Below, in pieces: positions 7,985-11,795 of a DNA stretch of 11,795 nt (position 1 is its first letter; each line of letters starts with the position of its first letter). Under the pieces are notes generated by a model. That model saw only the letters and a program-made list of their open reading frames with translations. It had not been told where the DNA came from and did no database searches. A program made the translations under genes and the position numbers. Source of the DNA: Flavobacteriales bacterium. GTDB taxonomy: Bacteria; Bacteroidota; Bacteroidia; Flavobacteriales_D; SKUL01. The stretch lies in assembly GCA_007129985.1 (NCBI GenBank), contig SKUL01000216.1, positions 1-11,795 on the forward strand, written 5' to 3'.

Positions 7985-9876
7985 GCTGTGCGTTTTAGGG
8001 TAAACTGCACCAATGTGCCACCGCTCTCTTTGGGCTCAATCAATACCTCGCGTCCTATTCGCTGCGTGGTGATGCGTATTCCGTGCGATTCGTGGGTACG
8101 TTTTCGGTTGGATTGAAAACCAACGCCATTGTCCTCAATCAGAAACTTGTACCCGCCTTTTTCGGGTGCGATGTCAATCAGAATGGTACCGGGTTTGTTG
8201 CCCGGAAGAATGCCGTGCCAGATGGCATTTTCTACAAAGGGTTGCAGAATCAGCGGCGGAACCTTCAATACGTGTGGGTCAATACTTTCATCTACCGTGA
8301 TTTTGTAGTTGATTTCATTCGGGCATCTAACTTTTTCGAGCTCAAGGTAGAGTTGAAGGGTTTGCAGTTCTTCATGCAAACTGATGCTCGGCTTGTTGCT
8401 GTTTTCAAGCGTTTTGCGAAGCAGGTCGGCAAAATCTCCCATGTAGTCATTGGCCTCGGCTTGCCGGCCCTCCACGTAGAGGCGCTGTAAACTGTTGAGG
8501 CAGTTGAAAATAAAGTGCGGGTTCATTTGGTTTCGGAGTGCCCTATGCTCAAGCTCTGCCGCTTTCTGGCGCTCCTTCAATTGGTTTTGCCGCCGCACAA
8601 AGTACCAGGTAAGCAGCACCAACACAAGAAGCAAAACAAGAGAAACTACCACCAGATTGCGGAACAATGCTTCGGCCTCTTTTTGCTTGATCTGCGCGCT
8701 TTGTATGGCATTCTCTGCTTCCAGTCGAGCGATTTCAGCCACTTGCTTTTCAGTTTCAAACTGTTTGCTCAACGTGTTAATCTGACGCAAATTTTCCTCA
8801 TTGATCAAAGAATCCTGCAAGGCGATATAGCGTTGGCTGTAGCTCCAGGCGGCAGCGTGGTTTCCTTTGGCAGCATGCACATGCATCAAACCCTCCAGCG
8901 CGTCGCGTTTCAAATGACCGGCGTCCACTTGGCGGGCCATCGCGAGGCCGGTTTCAAATGCTTCCTGCGCTTCATCAAGCCGCTGCAGATGTTGCAACGT
9001 TTCTCCCCGAATAAGAACCCCCTGAAGGATTTTAAGCGGATTTCCCACTTTTTCAAACAGTTCCAAAGACTGTTTGATGTTCTGCAAAGCATCCTCGTGC
9101 TTCCCAACAGAATTGGCGTGGGTTGCCAACAGGCGCAATGCATCTCCCTGGATTTCGGTGTCTCCGGTTTCGGTTCCGATGGCGAGCGCCTCTTCGGCGT
9201 ACTGCTTTACTTCTGCGAGTTCATTGAGTTCCACGTGCACTGCTCCGAGGCTGACCAGTGCTTGCGCAATTCGGTAGGGGCGCTTTTTTGCGCGGTACAA
9301 AATCAGCGACTCCATGGCACTTGCGCGACTCAATTCATATTCCTTTCGGATAAAATGAATGCCGCAGATATTGAGGTGCGCCGAAGCCATTCCAAAAGTG
9401 TCTTTTTCAAGCTTGGCAATTTTCAGCGCATCCAGATTGTGCATGAGCGCGTTTTCATATTCGCCCATCTGGAAAAAAAGCGCAGCGAGATTGATGTTGG
9501 CCGAAAGCTGCGCTGCGGCATTTTGCTGCGCTTTGCCCACCACAATCACCGAGTCGAGATAGCTCATGCCCATATCGAGCTGACCGCGTTTGATATAGAT
9601 GATGGCCAGCGTGTTGTACACGTCGGTGCGCAAGGTGTCGAGTTGATGGCGATGAACCAATTCAAGCGCGTTTTCGCTGAAAAGCAGCGAACTGTCCAAC
9701 GACGAAGTGCTGAATGCCTGTGAGAGAAAATTAAATGATCGGGCGCGCTCCAACGGAATGTCGCCGTGTCGGGCCACCTGCTTCAGGCTGTCGAGGTCGG
9801 GAGCGATTTTTTGCCCTGCAACCTGCAGCGAAACAGTGATTAGCACGAAAAATAGAATTCGATTCTTGAGCATCAT
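7981..9876 (-). CDS. TPR-containing sensor histidine kinase (LytS/YehU-type, His_kinase family)
   Basis: A 631-residue inner-membrane sensor. Residues 1-21 are a signal peptide (ILFFVLITVSLQVAG). Residues about 35-360 are helical pairs with TPR character (about seven; for example YENALMHNLDALKIA, HEDALQNIKQSLELF), expected in the periplasm as the sensing part. A coiled coil (about 360-405) leads into one transmembrane helix at 407-426 (LVVVSLVLLLVLVLLTW). The cytoplasmic part has the His_kinase motif NQMNPHFIFN with acceptor H454, then an HATPase domain with N-box VENAIWHG (N550) and G1 box DNGVGF (582-587). The stretch after SHGIRITTQRI is short, with only about 20 residues before the end, so the usual ATP-lid-distal segment seems trimmed. 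Two adjacent ATG codons (9876, 9873) could start it; the first is given. The kinase precedes the LytTR regulator with a 4-base overlap. The input signal is unknown. Confidence 0.94.
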   Translation of the reverse strand: MMLKNRILFFVLITVSLQVAGQKIAPDLDSLKQVARHGDIPLERARSFNFLSQAFSTSSLDSSLLFSENALELVHRHQLDTLRTDVYNTLAIIYIKRGQLDMGMSYLDSVIVVGKAQQNAAAQLSANINLAALFFQMGEYENALMHNLDALKIAKLEKDTFGMASAHLNICGIHFIRKEYELSRASAMESLILYRAKKRPYRIAQALVSLGAVHVELNELAEVKQYAEEALAIGTETGDTEIQGDALRLLATHANSVGKHEDALQNIKQSLELFEKVGNPLKILQGVLIRGETLQHLQRLDEAQEAFETGLAMARQVDAGHLKRDALEGLMHVHAAKGNHAAAWSYSQRYIALQDSLINEENLRQINTLSKQFETEKQVAEIARLEAENAIQSAQIKQKEAEALFRNLVVVSLVLLLVLVLLTWYFVRRQNQLKERQKAAELEHRALRNQMNPHFIFNCLNSLQRLYVEGRQAEANDYMGDFADLLRKTLENSNKPSISLHEELQTLQLYLELEKVRCPNEINYKITVDESIDPHVLKVPPLILQPFVENAIWHGILPGNKPGTILIDIAPEKGGYKFLIEDNGVGFQSNRKRTHESHGIRITTQRIGREVLIEPKESGGTLVQFTLKRTA

Positions 9877-9895
9877 TGGGTTTTGCGAAGCTGAA

Positions 9896-9927
9896 AATTA
9901 CGGGGACACACCAATGCCCCCGCAATT
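9896..9927 (-). promoter_or_regulatory. Leader hairpin upstream of the kinase gene (attenuator or weak terminator)
   Basis: Read on the minus strand, AATTGCGGGG (9927-9918), a 12-base loop and CCCCGTAATT (9905-9896) form a 10-pair stem with one G-U wobble and a GC-rich centre. The bases after it read TTCAGC, so with the last TT of the stem there is only a four-T run: weak as an intrinsic terminator. It ends about 20 bases before the kinase start codon and lies about 80 bases after the upstream gene's stop. It could end transcription from the T9SS gene, or act as a 5' leader structure limiting kinase expression. Confidence 0.45.
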
Positions 9928-9936
9928 ACAGACTGA

Positions 9937-9943
9937 CAAAGTA
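9937..9943 (-). promoter_or_regulatory. Possible degenerate -7 box for the kinase-regulator operon
   Basis: On the minus strand TACTTTG resembles TAnnTTTG but lacks one spacer base. A TTG lies 21-22 bases upstream, in range for a -33 box. Transcription would start near 9930, just ahead of the leader hairpin. A small dyad, AAAGT-N6-ACTTT (9938-9953), overlaps it. The match is imperfect, so the call is weak. Confidence 0.22.
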
Positions 9944-9958
9944 CAAACACTTTCAACA

Positions 9959-9993
9959 TTCCGGACAAGATATCTCCATCATCCAATCCGGAA
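9959..9993. repeat. 7-base inverted repeat, possible operator or weak stem
   Basis: TTCCGGA (9959-9965) and TCCGGAA (9987-9993) are perfect inverted copies 21 bases apart. The arms begin 16 bases beyond the T9SS gene's stop on the minus strand. The long loop and lack of a T-run argue against a terminator. A protein-binding dyad or chance are both possible. Confidence 0.25.
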
Positions 9994-10008
9994 AGGAAAT
10001 CACAATTT

Positions 10009-11795
10009 TCAGCGGGCAATCACCAACTGCTTGTGCAGTTGCATGTCGCCACAAACCAAACGCACCACATAGGTGCCTGAGGCAAGTCCTCCCACATCCA
10101 GCGAAACGCGGCTTCCCTGTCCATGCTGCAGTGCGCCACTTCCTTCGGGGTGATTTTTCATATCAACCACGCGACCCATGGCATCGTGTACCACTACATA
10201 GTCAATGGCAGACGGTAAACCGCTGGTTTCTATCCAGCAAATGTCTGACGCAGGGTTGGGAAACAACACAAAAGAGCCTGAATCCCCGATTTCGTCCACA
10301 GTGGTGCAAAGATCCACCTGAATCTCAAACGAGGCTTCGTTGCTGCAATCGTTCTCATCGCTGAAGGTGTAGGTAAGCAGGTGGGTGTCAACGCCCGCTA
10401 ATTCCGGGTCAAAGACATTATCGCTCACACCGTTACCTGACCAGGTGCCCCCGGCAGGAGAGCCGAAGGTCAGTTCAATAGGAGCGTGAGAAACACAAAC
10501 CAATTCCGGCAAATCTCCCAAAATGCTTACCTCAGGCAGCGGATTTACGATGATTTCAACGCTCAATTCCGTGGAGCACCCATCCGTAGTACCCGTCACG
10601 GTGTAGCTTGCCGATTGCTCCGGCACAAATGGCGCTCCGTTTTGGATGCCATCAGACCACGAAATTTCATCGGCTCCCGAAGCAGTCAGCGTGATTTCAT
10701 CACCGTCACAGACTTCCTCCTCAGAAAGCTCAATGCTGAGTTCAATTTCGGGCAGCACAATCAGTGTGGTGTGCACGGTAGAGTCGCATCCGGACATGCT
10801 TTCGAGCACGTCGGTGTACACGCCCGGTTCGCTTTGCATCGCCCCGCCAAGCATTGCTTCGTCGCCAAAGCAAATGGTGAGCTCGTCTTCGGTTTCGTAA
10901 GAGGGGTTGATGATGATGAGCAGTTCATCCTCTTCGCAAACATCACCGAGGCATTTTTCCAGATGAAGGAGGTGCGGAGCGTCGGCTTCCCAATCAACCG
11001 AGATGTTGGCGGTACCTTGACCCGATACGATGTCGCCATTGGTAACCGTCCACAAATACGTAGCCCCCGGTGTGGCAGATGTGCTGTAGGCCACATTCAG
11101 TTGATCGTCGCCCGAGCAGAGGGTTTCCGCTCCTGTAATTTCGGCGTTGAATCCGGTGATGGTGGTATCCATGTTAACCACCACGCCAAAAGGCGGGCCC
11201 CAGTTGTTTTCGGCATCGCGGGCACGCATCCACAACACGTGGATACCCTCCTGAATAGGTGCGGGAATATCGCCTCCTTTGAGTGCCTCAATGGCTTCGG
11301 AAAAGTCGCCGTTCACGGCCAGCATGGGGGTTCCGTTGCCCTGGCCCGGATCGTCGTTGAAGTAGTATTCAGCGGCCGTAACTTTGATTTCGCGCACCGC
11401 CGAAAGGGGCGGAGACACATTCACGACCACAGTAAACAACGGGCTCCAGTTATTTTCGGCATCTCGGGCGCGAATGCTCAGCGTGTGAACCCCTTCTCCT
11501 GGCACGTCAACAGCGCTATTTACGATGGTTTCTACGGCGTTGTCAAAATCTCCGTCAAAAGCCAGCATGGGGGTTCCGTTGCCCTGCCCCGGATCCTCGT
11601 TGAAGAAGTATTCAGCAGCAGTGACTTTGATTTCGCGCACCGCCGAGAGGGGTGGAGAGACATTTACCACCACGGTAAACAAGGGACCCCAGTTGCCTTC
11701 ATCGTCCAGAGCGCGAATGCTCAGCGTGTGAGCCCCTTCTCCGGGAACGTCGATGGCGTTGTTGACGATGGTTTTCACCGCGTTGTCAAAATTGC
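10009..11795 (-). CDS. Repeat-rich secreted T9SS protein with Ig/PKD-like domains (5' partial)
   Basis: The frame stays open to the right window edge (N-F-D-N-A precede the GTG at 11778), so that GTG is an internal Val and the start and signal peptide are missing. Counting from 11778: residues 1-205 are tandem 81-residue units (HTLSIRARDAENNW, AAEYYFNDDPGQGNGTP), two nearly identical and a third diverged. Residues about 208-290 look PKD-like (ATYLWTVTNGD). Residues 293-345 form a short Cys-containing module (ICFGDEA, GCDSTVHTTLIV). Residues 347-410 are Ig-like (VCDGDEITLTASG, YTVTGTTDGC). Residues 411-490 are another Ig-like unit (LTFGSPAGGTWSGNG). Residues 504-589 are the T9SS type A domain (FPNPASD from F506; GTYVVRLVCG). 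The family is exported and often surface-attached; an adhesin or structural role is inferred. It ends 132 bases before the kinase gene on the same strand. Acidic bias in the Ig region is typical of secreted marine-type proteins. Confidence 0.9.
   Translation of the reverse strand, partial: NFDNAVKTIVNNAIDVPGEGAHTLSIRALDDEGNWGPLFTVVVNVSPPLSAVREIKVTAAEYFFNEDPGQGNGTPMLAFDGDFDNAVETIVNSAVDVPGEGVHTLSIRARDAENNWSPLFTVVVNVSPPLSAVREIKVTAAEYYFNDDPGQGNGTPMLAVNGDFSEAIEALKGGDIPAPIQEGIHVLWMRARDAENNWGPPFGVVVNMDTTITGFNAEITGAETLCSGDDQLNVAYSTSATPGATYLWTVTNGDIVSGQGTANISVDWEADAPHLLHLEKCLGDVCEEDELLIIINPSYETEDELTICFGDEAMLGGAMQSEPGVYTDVLESMSGCDSTVHTTLIVLPEIELSIELSEEEVCDGDEITLTASGADEISWSDGIQNGAPFVPEQSASYTVTGTTDGCSTELSVEIIVNPLPEVSILGDLPELVCVSHAPIELTFGSPAGGTWSGNGVSDNVFDPELAGVDTHLLTYTFSDENDCSNEASFEIQVDLCTTVDEIGDSGSFVLFPNPASDICWIETSGLPSAIDYVVVHDAMGRVVDMKNHPEGSGALQHGQGSRVSLDVGGLASGTYVVRLVCGDMQLHKQLVIAR
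11305..11790 (-). repeat. Two tandem 243-base coding repeats, plus a diverged third copy
   Basis: Unit 1 covers 11790-11548 and unit 2 covers 11547-11305 on the minus strand; both are exactly 243 bases (81 codons). By hand alignment the encoded units agree at 69 of 81 residues. A third, shorter and diverged copy follows from 11304 to about 11170. More units may lie beyond the right edge. Near-identity at DNA level over such a length marks a site prone to copy-number change and to assembly collapse. Confidence 0.88.

Larger units (their letters stand above)
9890..10013. repeat. 10-base perfect inverted repeat framing the intergenic region
   Basis: GCTGAAAATT at 9890-9899 is the exact reverse complement of AATTTTCAGC at 10004-10013, with 104 bases between. 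The right arm contains the TGA stop of the T9SS gene (minus strand, 10011-10009). The left arm lies 14 bases before the kinase start and shares four bases with the leader hairpin arm at 9896-9905. In a transcript running through both genes the two arms could pair, in partial competition with that hairpin. Confidence 0.4.

Noticed and set aside
8515..9723. A 402-codon open frame on the plus strand, antisense to the kinase gene
   Set aside because: It lies wholly inside the kinase CDS, which has complete family motifs. Its translation has no recognisable domain and is rich in Phe, His, Gln and Leu, as expected for the complement of this codon usage.

Overview
The window looks like a chromosomal piece of a Bacteroidota genome, probably from the Flavobacteriia/Saprospiria-like part of the phylum. 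Three observations support this. Three of the seven protein genes end in a type IX secretion system (T9SS) type A sorting domain with an F-P-N-P motif. The best promoter-like site is a TAnnTTTG -7 box, the Bacteroidota sigma-factor signature. The two-component pair is a TPR-containing LytS/YehU-type kinase with a LytTR regulator, a common pairing in this phylum. Shine-Dalgarno sites are not obvious, also as expected. A species cannot be named.

Plus strand, 1-7190. A large secreted beta-propeller protein (1-3597) is cut by the left window edge. It carries an N-terminal propeller, a central DUF7948 domain, seven SBBP-type blades and a T9SS C-terminal domain. Five bases later comes a second secreted propeller-like T9SS protein (3603-4997), probably in the same operon. 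After a short gap with a -7 box there is a group II PLP-dependent amino-acid decarboxylase (5081-6319). A predicted outer-membrane beta-barrel protein of unknown role follows (6393-7190).

Minus strand, 11795-7232. A repeat-rich T9SS adhesin-like protein (10009-11795, cut by the right edge) lies upstream of a membrane histidine kinase (7981-9876). The kinase overlaps a LytTR response regulator (7232-7984) through an ATGA stop/start. The regulator converges on the barrel gene with only 41 bases between them.

Functionally, the window holds cell-surface and secreted proteins, an autonomous sensor-regulator pair and one cytoplasmic metabolic enzyme. I see no tRNA, rRNA, CRISPR, transposase or phage gene.

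Two observations deserve most attention. First, an AT-rich block (about 950-4740) sits inside GC-rich flanks, and both edges fall inside coding sequences, one at a domain joint and one just before a T9SS domain. This suggests that the two secreted-protein genes are mosaic. Second, the 132-base gap ahead of the kinase holds a strong hairpin next to the start codon. Its 3' flank is also complementary to a 10-base sequence containing the upstream gene's stop codon, so two partly exclusive RNA folds are possible.
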